Origin: Lates calcarifer
Lineage: Eukaryota; Chordata; Actinopteri; Centropomidae
Assembly: GCF_001640805.2 (NCBI RefSeq)
Contig: NC_066844.1
Location: forward strand, 7,534,053 to 7,598,052
DNA length: 64,000 nucleotides
Direction of reading: 5' to 3'
Under the pieces are notes generated by a model that was given only the letters and a program-made list of their open reading frames with translations, did no database searches and was not told where the DNA came from. The translations under genes were made by a program, and so were the position numbers. Below are positions 12,940-23,719 of the stretch, piece after piece (the stretch's first letter is position 1; every line of letters begins with the position of its first letter).

Positions 12940-14039
12940 AGCTGATCAAGGCACCATACTCATGGAGACACTTTTTTATAACCATATAAATGACAACTAT
13001 TATTACTTTACTGCTACGTTGATGTTTTGCATTTGTTTGCATATTTATGTTGATATGTTAATACATAATTACTTAGAAGGAGCTTGACAACTAGTGCTAA
13101 GGCTTGGAAAACCTAAAACTTAACTAGTAAAGAATGTAATTTAAATTACAAAAATCTGCCTATTTATGTTGCTACCTGACTGAAGTGCTTAAATGGCAGA
13201 GAAAAAACAAATCAAAAACAATGGGGAAAAGAACATTTAAAGTAAAACATATTCAGTGTCTTTTGTCCCACACAGATTGCTCTGCTCCCATTTCCTGTTC
13301 AGCAGTGATGTGGCAAAACTGTTTTACTTTTACTGCCCTTTGTTCAGCTGAGCTCCCTGTCAGCGGCTGCTACCTCTATAATCTACCTGAACACTGGCCT
13401 TCTTCATTTCATGCTGACACAGGAAAACAGACAGGAGTATTGTTGTTGCCTATCTGTTTTGAGTATTTGTTTATAGGCTGTTTTTTTTCTCCCTTTTTTC
13501 ACAATTTGTTCACTCTTCATAAATCACCTGTTAAATTAGTAACAAATTCTCCTTGTTAATAAATATTTTGTACAAAGTTCAAGCGTGTTGACCGTAATCA
13601 TATGTACACAAGCATACAGAATCAGCGCAGAGAACTTCAGTGAGTGCATGACCTTCATAGTGTGTGTGAGAAAAAAACACAGAACAGTGAAGTGAAGAAA
13701 AGCACATTTACTGTGTAGTTAATGCTTTGGCATTGTCCCTTCTATTCTAGTCTAGGCTGTAAAATTTATTTGAACTGAGTGGAAGGGAGAGACAAACAGA
13801 GAGAAAAAAAAATGAGCTTTGGTCTTGGTAATAACCGTGTCCTTTGTCTCCTTGGCAACAAACAATAGAGGAAGTTAACAAAGCACTGACCTGCCCACTT
13901 TTACCTGCCACTATGCCAGCAAATCAAGCCTTTATCCGTCCTACTTTGTAGGAAGTGGAGAGTCAAGCGTGACATGGAGGGAGACTCACTGCCAGGGAAG
14001 TGAACTGAGTTCCGTTTTTCAGTCACACCAACAAAACAA
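12940..14039. other. slc5a8 3' UTR and intergenic spacer
   Basis: After the slc5a8 stop, the first AATAAA is at 13558, so about the first 0.65 kb is probably 3' UTR. The open frame at 13185-13559 lies inside it and looks non-coding: low complexity, no recognisable domain. The remainder to ~14.0 kb leads to the first exon of the mucin-like gene. Confidence 0.55.
13558..13563 (+). terminator. slc5a8: Poly(A) signal of slc5a8
   Basis: This is the first AATAAA hexamer after the stop codon at 12939, followed within 30 bases by a T/G-rich stretch. Use of the signal is inferred. Confidence 0.55.
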
Positions 14040-14406
14040 GGTGAGCCTGACTTTTTTAAATCAGTCTACAGCAATGAACTCTGTAAAAGTCTTTTACTTC
14101 TTAATCAAAGTTTTGACTTAGTCAAGCTTTCACATGACAGGGAGATCAGAAATATTTCCACTGACGTAACTACAAAAGACTTGGCAAGTTATGTGCTGTG
14201 TAAGACTGCCTTAAACAAGGCACCACGTCTAAGGTATTGTTTTCACTGCATAGTTTGTCAGTGACTTATAGAGCCAGACTTTGGTTTTAAACTGAATCTT
14301 GCGGAGTTAATGGAAAGAGGCGTTGTTATCAGGGCAGCGTTTACAGTGTTTATTAAACACAAGTTTTCAAGTCCATGTTGTGTTTTCCAGGACAGGACAG
14401 TCTGCC

Positions 14407-15372
14407 ATGGATACCATTACCATACTGGCTTATTGCCTTCTGGCCATTTCTTTTGCTATGGCACAAACAGAAAAAGAGAATTTGACTACCACGCCTACAA
14501 CAACAACAACCCCTGACTTAAACTTGACTCACACAACTACATTTGTAACGTCATCTAACTCCACTCCACATGCAACTGTTATTTCAAACATGACTGAGGA
14601 AACAACTCCATTTACCAGCACAGCCCGAGACAATGAGACAGTCAACGAAACCACAAGTCAGCCCCAGACCTCTCAGTCAACAACCATCTTGATTCCTCTA
14701 CCAAATAGTACCTCAATGACAACCACCACACCCGCCACTCACGCTCAAACATTCACAATGCTCACAACGACAGCAATCCAGACCACAGCAGGTTACATAA
14801 GTACACCTGCTACTACTGTAATTACAACTGCAAATTCCTCTCATATTGTCAATACAACTTCAGATTCAGTGGACAGCATCACACAAGGTAAACATCAGGT
14901 TCCATGTTTTTATTTGCAGAGTTTTATTAATAATTCAATTGCTCGTGTTTTTTTCTTTTTTTAAATTTAACTTCTGTCAATTACTTCCTTTTTTCCTGTG
15001 CTAATAGGTTTTGGACTAAACACTTCAGAAAAGAATATGACTATTGTCTTCAGTGTTGCACTGGGAGTGTTTGGACTGGCACTGGTTATGTTTATGTTTC
15101 ATAGATGCAAACAGAAAATCCAATACTTGCATCAGCCACTTAACAACACTGATGGGGGTAAGGAGTTCCCCATTCATTATACAACCAATACAAACTACTT
15201 TGCTTATTACAAACAGTTGAAAATACCTATTTAATTTTCAACAGATGCATTTGTAGCAGACGATGACACACTCATAATTTCTGGAGGACTTTATGATGGC
15301 CATCCGATCTACGACAATGTACCTGAAGCCCCAGAGGACCGATCTCAATTTCGCCTTGAGTTCCTTCATTGA
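14407..15372 (+). CDS. Mucin-like type I membrane protein, unnamed
   Basis: Three coding exons, 14407-14887, 15008-15157 and 15245-15372, join in frame to 252 aa. Residues 1-19 form a signal peptide ending FAMA before Gln. The ectodomain (about 20-171) is extremely rich in Thr and Ser with many N-x-S/T sequons, as in a heavily O- and N-glycosylated mucin stalk. A membrane span follows at about 172-191 ('IVFSVALGVFGLALVMFMF'), then HRCKQK and a ~60-residue cytoplasmic tail. The tail is acidic, ending with 'GLYDGHPIYDNVPEAP' and a final EFLH. It has two tyrosines in SH2- or PTB-type contexts and no immunoreceptor pair. An acceptor TTTTCCAG at 14391 and a donor CAAG|GTGAGC at 14040 suggest a noncoding first exon. 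A longer frame starting at 14323 would lie in the intron, so the ATG at 14407 is preferred. I do not recognise the family; an adhesion or signalling sialomucin is an inference. Confidence 0.85.
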
Positions 15373-15659
15373 CGAGAGACAGTTAGCTACATCACCTTTA
15401 ATACATAACAGATGTGCACAACCAGTTTTCCTCATCCACCAGTTAGTACAATTTCAAGACTGAAATTTCACAGCTCTTAATGGGAGGCTGACAACAAAGA
15501 GAAAGGGATAATGATGATGGGAAGAACAAGGCCAAAAATGACCGATTTGAACATTACTTTTACTACTATCACTCTCAATACTAGGATAGATAAATATATG
15601 AAGATAGTAATACATAACAACTACACCTTTTCCTACACCAACAATATAAACTTGTTCAA

Positions 15660-15665
15660 AATAAA
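15660..15665 (+). terminator. Poly(A) signal of the mucin-like gene
   Basis: AATAAA lies about 290 bases after the stop codon at 15372 and ahead of the oppositely oriented sycp1 3' end. Confidence 0.5.
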
Positions 15666-15941
15666 TGAGATTTCATGCAAACATCAGTAAAGATTAATTA
15701 TTTCATAGAACTGATTTTTTTTTTCCAAAGTACTTAAAGAGATAGAGGGTTGATTCAAAATTTACCACCAAATCTCAAACAAACTTGCTTAAAAGCTGGA
15801 ACACCTAAATTTGCATTTGCATTTGTCATTAACAATGCTGTTTTGCTGATCCATCAATAATTTTCCTGTTATTATGATTTTCCTGTTATTATCATCTCTT
15901 TCTATTTGATCTCTAACAGTACTTTATATGCATTTTAAGTA

Positions 15942-15947
15942 TTTAAT
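15942..15947 (-). terminator. sycp1: Candidate poly(A) signal of sycp1
   Basis: On the minus strand ATTAAA lies 40 bases past the sycp1 stop at 15987. If used, the 3' UTR is very short and the sycp1 and mucin-like transcripts do not overlap. Use is inferred. Confidence 0.4.
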
Positions 15948-15986
15948 AAATATTGTTGTTGTTTATCTGACCTGTAACAGCACTAC

Positions 15987-18900
15987 TTATGCAAAGATCT
16001 TCTCATTGCTCTTCTTCTTTTTCTTCTTGTCATGGCCAGTAACTGCAGTCCAACCAGCATCTCTCATCCTTTTCATTGCAGCTAGCTTCAAGGAGTTCCC
16101 TGGTGATTTATGAGTGACAGGGCTCTGAATCTGAAAAAGTGTTGATCCAACTTGTTTAATAACAATTAAATAGCTTATTTCATTTTTCTTTGAGTGTAAA
16201 ATGCATGAAGATCATTTTTAAATATATATAATATTATAATATAATTTTAAATTTACACCACTATGTCAGTGTTACCTTTTTGAGGGTCTTGAGTTTGCAG
16301 TGTAGAGCAGAAAAATTGGATGCATTTGCAAAGGTCTGTCAAGACGACAAACAGAAGGCCAAATCATCTTGCACAATTAATCAACACAGCTGGTATGTAC
16401 TGTATACTTAAGACAAGTAAACTATCAACCAATAAAACTTACCAAGAGATCAATTTGATCAGAGCTGTCAGACTTGGGGTCAAGCTCTAAGGTGCTCTTC
16501 CCCCAGTGTGATGCTTTTTCATTAGAGGGTGGTGTCCTTATTCTGTAGGACTGTAAGAGAATTCAAAAAGTAAATGTCAGCAAAAGACATTGATATTTTT
16601 ATTCATTTTGGAAAATGTCAGAATGATACAATATATTACTTTGATCTTTGATGTTCCGCCAACCCTGTCTGTAATACTGCTTGGGGTTTTCAGGTCTTCA
16701 TTGTGAACATCCTAGGATGCAAAGTCAATGTCAGTTTGAATTGTTACGCATGCCATAGTAAACAGAAACACAGATTAAACTAAACTTTATAGTTGTCTCT
16801 ATCATTACGGCCAGTTAACATCTACTTTAAAAACAGATTAAATTGTTGTCTACCATGGCCTTTGGTGTTGTTCCACATGACACTCTGATTGAATCCGTGT
16901 CAGATTCCTAAATCACAGAGGACATAAAATGCAATGAGTTAATACACAGTATTTTTATTTACTCTTTCCAACTCACTTCAACAATCAAGAATGTACCTGG
17001 AATCAGACAACTTACTACACCAATCTAAAAACATTTTAGTAGATTAAACTCACAGTGTTTTTCATAACTGTAGCACTTCCTTCATCTTTGCTGTGGGATG
17101 GTGTCTTTCTAGTCTTGGAAAAGTCAAACATGTATCTCTTTGACATGCTCTCTTTTGGAGTTTCTGAACATCTTCCTTGTTTACAGTTTGAGGCAGCCGA
17201 CTAGAATTTTAAAGACAATTGCTTAGTTAAATGATGACAAACCACATCATCAGTAGTAGCATATGTACTGATGAATAGACTTTGCACCTGCTTGTTCCTT
17301 GCTCCTGACAGCAGAGTGATTTTCATTGATGACATCTCTTTCTTCAAATCAGTTAGCTCCTTCTGTAGGTTTTCCTAACAGCAACAAAACATGTTTACCC
17401 CCCCCCCCCCCCAAAAAAAAAAAAAAAAAAAAATAAAAAAAAAATTAAGTCTCTCAAAAGGTAAAGCACATCTGATTTCAGCAATCAAGCCAAACATAAA
17501 ACTATAATTGGTTCACACTAGAACATACCCCCTTTGTTGTTTCTATCTTGAGCTGTTTCTTCAGCTGATCATTTTCTGTCTTATGCGTTGAGAGATTCAA
17601 CTCCTGATTTGAAGAATTATGATATAGATGATCCAATATCTAATTGTTAGTAAATGGTGATAACTGACAAATCTATTAGTGTCATACCAATGGATTTCCT
17701 TTGAGCAATAGCTTCCATCTCTTTTTTCTTGTTCTCATCAAGCTCTGCATCCTTTTGTTCAACCATCCGGTCATACTGGCTCTAGCAATCACAAGTCAAG
17801 TTTATTCCAATACAACAGTGACAGTCATGCTGTCCAAGCATACAGTATTTTTATACAGAATGCACTTCATGATAACCTTACCTTATGTTTCTCCATTAGT
17901 GCAACCATATCTGCTATCTTGTGCTGACACTTGAGTTCTGCATCTTCCTTGTTCTTGATGGCCTCTGCTGCTGCTAATCTGAGCTTTTGTGCCTATAAGA
18001 CAAGAAGCTTTTACTTGCTTTTTTTAATTCTGTGGAGCTAAAAATGTGATATGGAAAATAACTTTATATTATTTAAATAACCTCGTTCTCAAGCTCTGCT
18101 GCAAAGGTTGATTTGTACTCAAGATCCTTAAGCAATTTTTGACAGTCTTCCTTGTTCAGTCTTTTCAGGTTCTGGGACTCGTCGTGAAGACTGCTGATCT
18201 AAAGACAAAAATAAGCATCTACATGAACCTGAGTAATACTCATTAGTTTAAATGTTCATCAATATTAATATTAAAAAAACATCTCCATACCACATCTTCA
18301 AGTTGACAGGATTTTGCAATCTCCTTTGCTATTTGTTTCTTAAGAATTTTATTCTGAAAATATAAAAGTGAACTGTTAAGCTAAATCAATAACAAATCCA
18401 TCTCAGGTATTGTTAATCTATAGTTTCAGTCATCACAAACCTCTTTTTGGTATTCCTCCTGGGCTTTAAGTTTAATTTCAAACTTTTTCCTCAGATTCCA
18501 CAGCTGAAAACCAAAACTTTTCTTGTTAGTTCCAGAAAATGGTCAACAACAACAGTATTTGAAATTTCCATCTTTTTAAAATCACCTTTGTTTCCACAGT
18601 TTTGATTTGTTTTTCTCTTTCTGCAATTTTCTGCTGCAGATGTTCACACTATACATAAAAAGAACAAAGAAATCATTGTTGACTACTTTCAGAAGAACAG
18701 GCATCTTTATGAAGCATTGTGTGTCTATTGATAATTGGTTTAGTTGGCATTCTTACATTTTCTTCAATTTTCTTCTGCAGAGTCTCAGTTTCTTGGCATT
18801 TCCCTTGGATTTTGGTTTTAATTGAATTTAATTCCTCTCTGTTTAATGAAAATATACAATTATAAATCTTTAAAAAACTATATGATGTCAAAAATCTTTA

Positions 18901-21900
18901 GGTATCTAAACTGATAACTCACCGTAAACTTTGGTTTTCTTCTTCTAGTCTTTGAATTTCTCTTGTGAGCTTCACAGCCTTCTCCTCACTCACCTGGTCA
19001 ATTAAAACCATTTTCAGAATATGTCCTTCATATGATACAGTGAGTAATTAATAAAACAAACTACTAGACAACTAATGCAAAAAGCTACTGTACACATGAA
19101 AATCACATTTGATTGGATACTTCAAACCTTCATATTTGCTTCAACAGCTTCCATATTAGAGGATCCACTCTCAAACTGCTGTTGAATGGCCATCTTCTCA
19201 GACTGAAGCTTATTAAGGTTGGATAATAGTTCTTCATACTTTACTCTTTAAAGTGACATAAATACACATTAGACATTAAGGTCACAACAGTTTAGTATAA
19301 TACTCCATAAGCCAATGTTATGGAATTGCTGGCTATTAAGAACTCACTCATGTAGCTTTATGTCTTTCCTCAGTTGCTCCATTTGAAAAGTGTGTTCTTT
19401 ATTTTTGTTCATTTCGGTAAACAACTGTCCCACTAGCTCCTGCACTTTGATCTGAGGGTATAAAAAACACATTCACCATATCACTACATCATATTTTTTC
19501 ATCATGAGCGGAGCAAGAAAATGAAAATCATGTTATTAGACTATCAAATGAAGAGATTTAGTATTTGTTTGTATCACCTCAAATAGCTGGACTTCTTCAG
19601 TCTTCCTTGAAAGCTCAGCTGTGAGTTCCTCCACTCTGACTTCAGTTATGTCAATCTTATTCTTCATGGACTCAATGGATTTTGATTTTATGTCCTTCGA
19701 ATGACAATCAACGGAGACTGTCTTCAAGTCATTTTCTGTGGTGTTTAGATCCCAAAGAATGCTTAAAAAGCAAAGGCACTCTTCCTTAAATTTAAAACAC
19801 ACTTTACCAGTTCATCCTCAAGGATTTTGATCTGCCCAGCTTTCATTGCACTCTGATCCATGGTCTCTCCTGATAAGTAAAACATTTTCTTTCAGCTTGA
19901 CAAAACATCAAATAAAAATATCTACATATTTCACACAGTGAGGCTTACGTAAAAGAGTGTTTCTCCTTTCAAGTTTGTCGTTGTTTGCCATGAGTTTATC
20001 TTCAAGTTCTTTGGCCCTTGAAAATAAGTTAAAACAAGAATCTAATGCCATGAGGAAAATTTGTATTTGGCCTGGAAAATACTGTGAATTTTCAGGAGTG
20101 ATACCTCTGTCTCTCTAGGTCTAATGAATTCTGTAGCTCCTGAATGGTTGCCTGAATCTCCTCCAGTTTCTCAGCTTGTTGATTTTTAACTCTGCTGAGC
20201 TCCTGTATGCTTAAGTCTTTGCTGTGGATGGTCTGTGCATATTCTTCTTTACTTTGTTCCAGGGACACAGCAATAGCTTCACCTTTTTTCTTCGAGGGAG
20301 CGATAATGTCTCAATCAAAGCAGTCAGAACACAACAAAGTCCGATTTGAAAATTAAAAGAATCTCAACACACTCACCTCAGTTTCTATACAGCGCTGCTC
20401 AGCAGTGTGCAGTTTTTGAAGAAGGGATTCCTGTTCAGTTTTTGAGCTTTTGAGAAGTTCATGTTGTTGATCTGTAAAGGTAATAAATATATGATAGAAT
20501 TCTAGGCATCCTCAAAATCACTAATAATACTGCTCACTGGACTTTCAGAAGCATTTACCCCAGAGTAGTGAGACACTGCACACGAAAGACATAAGAATTT
20601 GGAATTTAGATTTTCAGAAATTTGACTTTAGGTATTATAAGTTTATCGATGTTTCATCAAGCTGTGATAAATGCAAACATGTGAATCCAGTTCAAGGGTC
20701 AAACTGTTAGCTTTGACCATACTGCTTACCAAAGAATTATTTTAACAGCACCATCACTTGGTTGTTAGTCCTTTAAACATTATTGGTCACTAAACATTGG
20801 CCTTGTTTTTCCAACAAGCAATTTTAAAACAACTGTTTAACAATTAAAAACTGTTTAACATAAAAAAGTTTAACAAAATCTTTACAGCTGCCAACATCTG
20901 AATCGAATCATGATCTTACTTGTTGTCTCCTGAAGATGTTTGCAATGCTTTTGGGTTTCATGAAGGTCAAGCAGGATTTTCTGTAATTCATTTTCCTTTG
21001 TCCGAAGTTTTGTTTGAAGCTCTGCCACCTGTGAATGCAGCGTCAATCCTTAAATTTTTTATCAAAACTTGTAATTAAATGTTCCCAAATTACCAGATTA
21101 AAAAAAAAAAACAAAAAACAAACCTCTTCCTCTTTCATGTTATATTCTTGATGATATTTCTCTTTAAGTTCTTCAAATTGCAGCAAGCCCTCTTTTACTG
21201 GAAAAAAGATACAATTATTAACTCTCTTGCTGGCAGATATTATCTTGCTTACCTATCAATCAATAATTTGTCATTTAAGGTATATTTTGTCCTTCTGAGT
21301 GATTAAAATACCTTAAGATTTGGAGACATACACCTAAAAATGTACCTTTTTGCATCTCTTGTTGATCAGCTTCTGCTCGAATACGAAGGCTTTCAAATGC
21401 TGCAACCAGTTTCTACAGAAAATAGTTATTCATTAATTGACCGTCAAATCTCATGTCCTACTATTTTACTGTCTCCTGTCCAACAAATAATTATTAGAAA
21501 ATTATTTCATTATGACAGATTTGGGGGTGGTTTACCTGAATGTTCACATTGTTTTCCATAAAGAGGTGATGTGTTTCCTCTCTTTCAGATTCAACTACAA
21601 AATTTAAAATTTCATCATAAAATATGCAGCAGTGTGTCAATATTTTCAGCACTTCAATTGTATGGTTGACATGTTTATGGGCAGAAAAATTTAAAGCACT
21701 TTTTACTTACAGAGTAGCATTTTCTCAGCTGACCGCTGAAAAGTATCTTTGAGTATATTACACAAGTTCCTGGTTGCGTTGTTTCTGTATTTAAATTTGA
21801 CATTTTATATAAATAAAACATTAGATAAACATTTATATTTAGAAATCAGATCAGATTTAACATTTTTCAAACAAAGCCCATACTTGTTCCTCAAATCCTC

Positions 21901-22991
21901 ATTTTCACTGATCTGTTCCTCCAGCTTTATGCTGAGACTCTCATTTCCAAACTGCAAAAGCACAACACTTGATAGATTATACAATAGATATCAAATTAGA
22001 GTTTGCCGTTCCTCAATTATCAACAAAATTTTTAATAAAAAAGAGAATTCAAAACACACACACACACACACACCTGTAACTCTTGAATGGCTTTGCGCTG
22101 TGTTTCTATTGTTCTTTTGTTTTCTTGGAGTCTTCTTTCCTTTTGCACAGTGTCAGAGTCAACTTTGACCTTCCAGCATTTAATTCTGTCAACTTCATCA
22201 AACAACTTTGAATAAAGTTGTCCAGGATTGCCATTAATCTGGGGGATAAGCACAATGACAGGAAGTAAACTGGGGTACTATAGAATAAACATGTTGCAAA
22301 ATCCATTTATATTCTATTCATGCTCCATATTTTTGTACAATGAAAATATTACCTCATCCTTTTCCATTGGTGGCACAACTTTTATCTTGGGAACATCTTT
22401 GGGGGAGAGACAATAATGAATTTATAATAACATGTTTAACACTTAAAAAGTCATTTGTGTTGAAATTATGAAGACAGTGTTGTTTGACAGAAAATACCAT
22501 TGTCTGGTTGGTTTAGTAGGCATAACCATGCTTGTATTGGAGAAAGGCATGTTTTGCTCTTTGTCAAAACACATACTATATCCCTAGGGGAAAAGAGCAA
22601 TGACGCTTAGTCATCATAGGCATTAATGATTACTGCCTCATACAGCTGCCTGCATTCATTAATGCTTACAGCTTACAACAAGGAAAACAATGCCCACAAG
22701 TGTACATACTGCATGTTTAAAACTTTCACTGTTGATAAAAAAAAAAAAGCCTAATTATTGTGCTGAAGGACTGTGTCAGTGCTGAGCTAGCATCAAAGTG
22801 TTCTGCCTTTACTTTAGTCATTACTATTTACTGTGGGTTAACTATTGGCTAATTTAACTTACTTGCTGTAATGGATTCATGATATCACCACAGTTCTCAA
22901 TGACTTCTTGAGGTCTAACTGCAGATACCTGACCACTATTCACCCTGGGGGGCATCAACAGTTTGAAGTTAAAACTCCGGTCACTCTCCAT
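15987..22991 (-). CDS. sycp1: Synaptonemal complex protein 1
   Basis: Meiotic coiled-coil protein forming the transverse filaments that zip homologous chromosomes together. The first coding exon (22991-22863) holds the N-terminal block 'MPPRVNSGQVSAVRPQ', close to the mammalian start. Exon 22238-22074 carries 'LQENKRTIETQRKAIQELQ', a hallmark of the family. Thirty-three small coding exons (for example 20289-20105, 18198-18082, 17992-17882 with 'CQHKIADMVALMEKHK', 17200-17054, 16550-16443) run to the last, 16130-15987. That exon encodes 'LKLAAMKRMRDAGW', a KKKKKK basic stretch and a final IFA, matching the SYCP1 C-terminus. The assembled length is ~1000 aa (human 976), mostly heptad-rich coiled coil with a basic DNA-binding tail. 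Three points are uncertain: a one-base phase conflict between exons 22583-22498 and 22396-22353, the acceptor of the exon ending 19578, and that of the exon ending 17529. Confidence 0.93.
17398..17446. repeat. Poly(C)/poly(A) tract in a sycp1 intron
   Basis: A run of C (about 14) is followed directly by A-rich sequence (about 34 bases). It lies between the sycp1 exons ending at 17529 and starting at 17374. Homopolymer length here is likely unreliable in an assembly. Confidence 0.85.
22053..22073. repeat. (CA)n microsatellite abutting a sycp1 splice donor
   Basis: On the minus strand this is a (GT)n run that starts immediately after the exon ending CAG at 22074, so the repeat itself supplies the 5' splice site. 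Confidence 0.9.
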
Positions 22992-23005
22992 CCTGAAATG
23001 ACCAC

Positions 23006-23058
23006 ATAGATAGACAGATAGATAGATAGATAGATAGCATAGATAGATAGATAGATAG
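23006..23058. repeat. (GATA)n tetranucleotide microsatellite
   Basis: About a dozen TAGA/GATA units, interrupted by one 'gacagata' and one 'gcat', lie 14 bases upstream of the sycp1 coding-exon acceptor in intron 1. Confidence 0.9.
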
Positions 23059-23656
23059 GCAGCAGTAGAGGAGGAATTACACAAATCTTAATGATAGAAA
23101 TAAGAATGGGTACAACAAAGTAGTTTGTTATTCAAAATCCTACTTTAGTAAAAGTACAAAGTAGGTTATCAGTAAATTGTACTTAAAATCAACAGTAAAA
23201 GTACTCTTACCACAGAGAAATTGCCCCTATGCATGTTATTACTAAATGTGACTTTATAAGACTATGAATACTAAGCCATCAATTTATAAACAATATTTTA
23301 CTTTTGTAGTTGCTTGAGGTTTCAGTTAGTTTCAAATAGTTTTATATGCAGATAGCTAGTTATAACAGTGGTTCCCACACAAGGCCCTTGTACAAGCCCA
23401 CAAGATAAATGTTGTTGTTATTGGCTAACTTAGACGTCAGATAGCCTTCCGTTGGTTAACTAATTAGCTTGCTATTGCTAATTCAGTTCGTCTAGCAAGC
23501 TAGCCGATGCCACTTGACGGTAACTTACTTAGCCAGCCAGTTGGCTACATTCAGTAATTTCAATGGAACAATAACAAACAAAACAACTACTTGGCAAAGG
23601 CAGAACACTTAAAGTTGTCAAGACGTTATTTAGGCAAAACAACACTCGAGACTCAC

Positions 23657-23716
23657 CTCCTTGTCGTTGGTAATGCTGAACATTAACGTTAACTGTTAAC
23701 TGTTAACGGTCAACGG
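23657..23716 (-). promoter_or_regulatory. sycp1: sycp1 first exon and MYB-type site array
   Basis: On the minus strand a consensus donor (AAGGAG|GTGAGT) closes a noncoding exon at 23657, matched to the acceptor TTTCAG at 22993. Just upstream of that donor lie four hexamers of the form YAACKG (as read on the plus strand): 23690 TAACTG, 23697 TAACTG, 23704 TAACGG and 23711 CAACGG, spaced exactly 7 bases apart. MYB proteins bind this motif, and A-MYB drives male meiotic genes in vertebrates. A further GCGGGA (E2F-like) lies at 23859-23864. The transcription start is not determined. Confidence 0.6.
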
Positions 23717-23719
23717 ACA

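Noticed and set aside
13185..13559. 124-residue plus-strand open frame after slc5a8
   Set aside because: It lies in the probable 3' UTR, ends at the poly(A) signal, and has no recognisable domain.
14323..14406. Longer N-terminus for the mucin-like protein
   Set aside because: A consensus acceptor at 14391 lies inside this extension, and the ATG at 14407 begins a clean signal peptide.
23006..23058. Evenly spaced short repeats considered as a CRISPR-like array
   Set aside because: It is a plain GATA microsatellite without spacers, in a eukaryotic intron.
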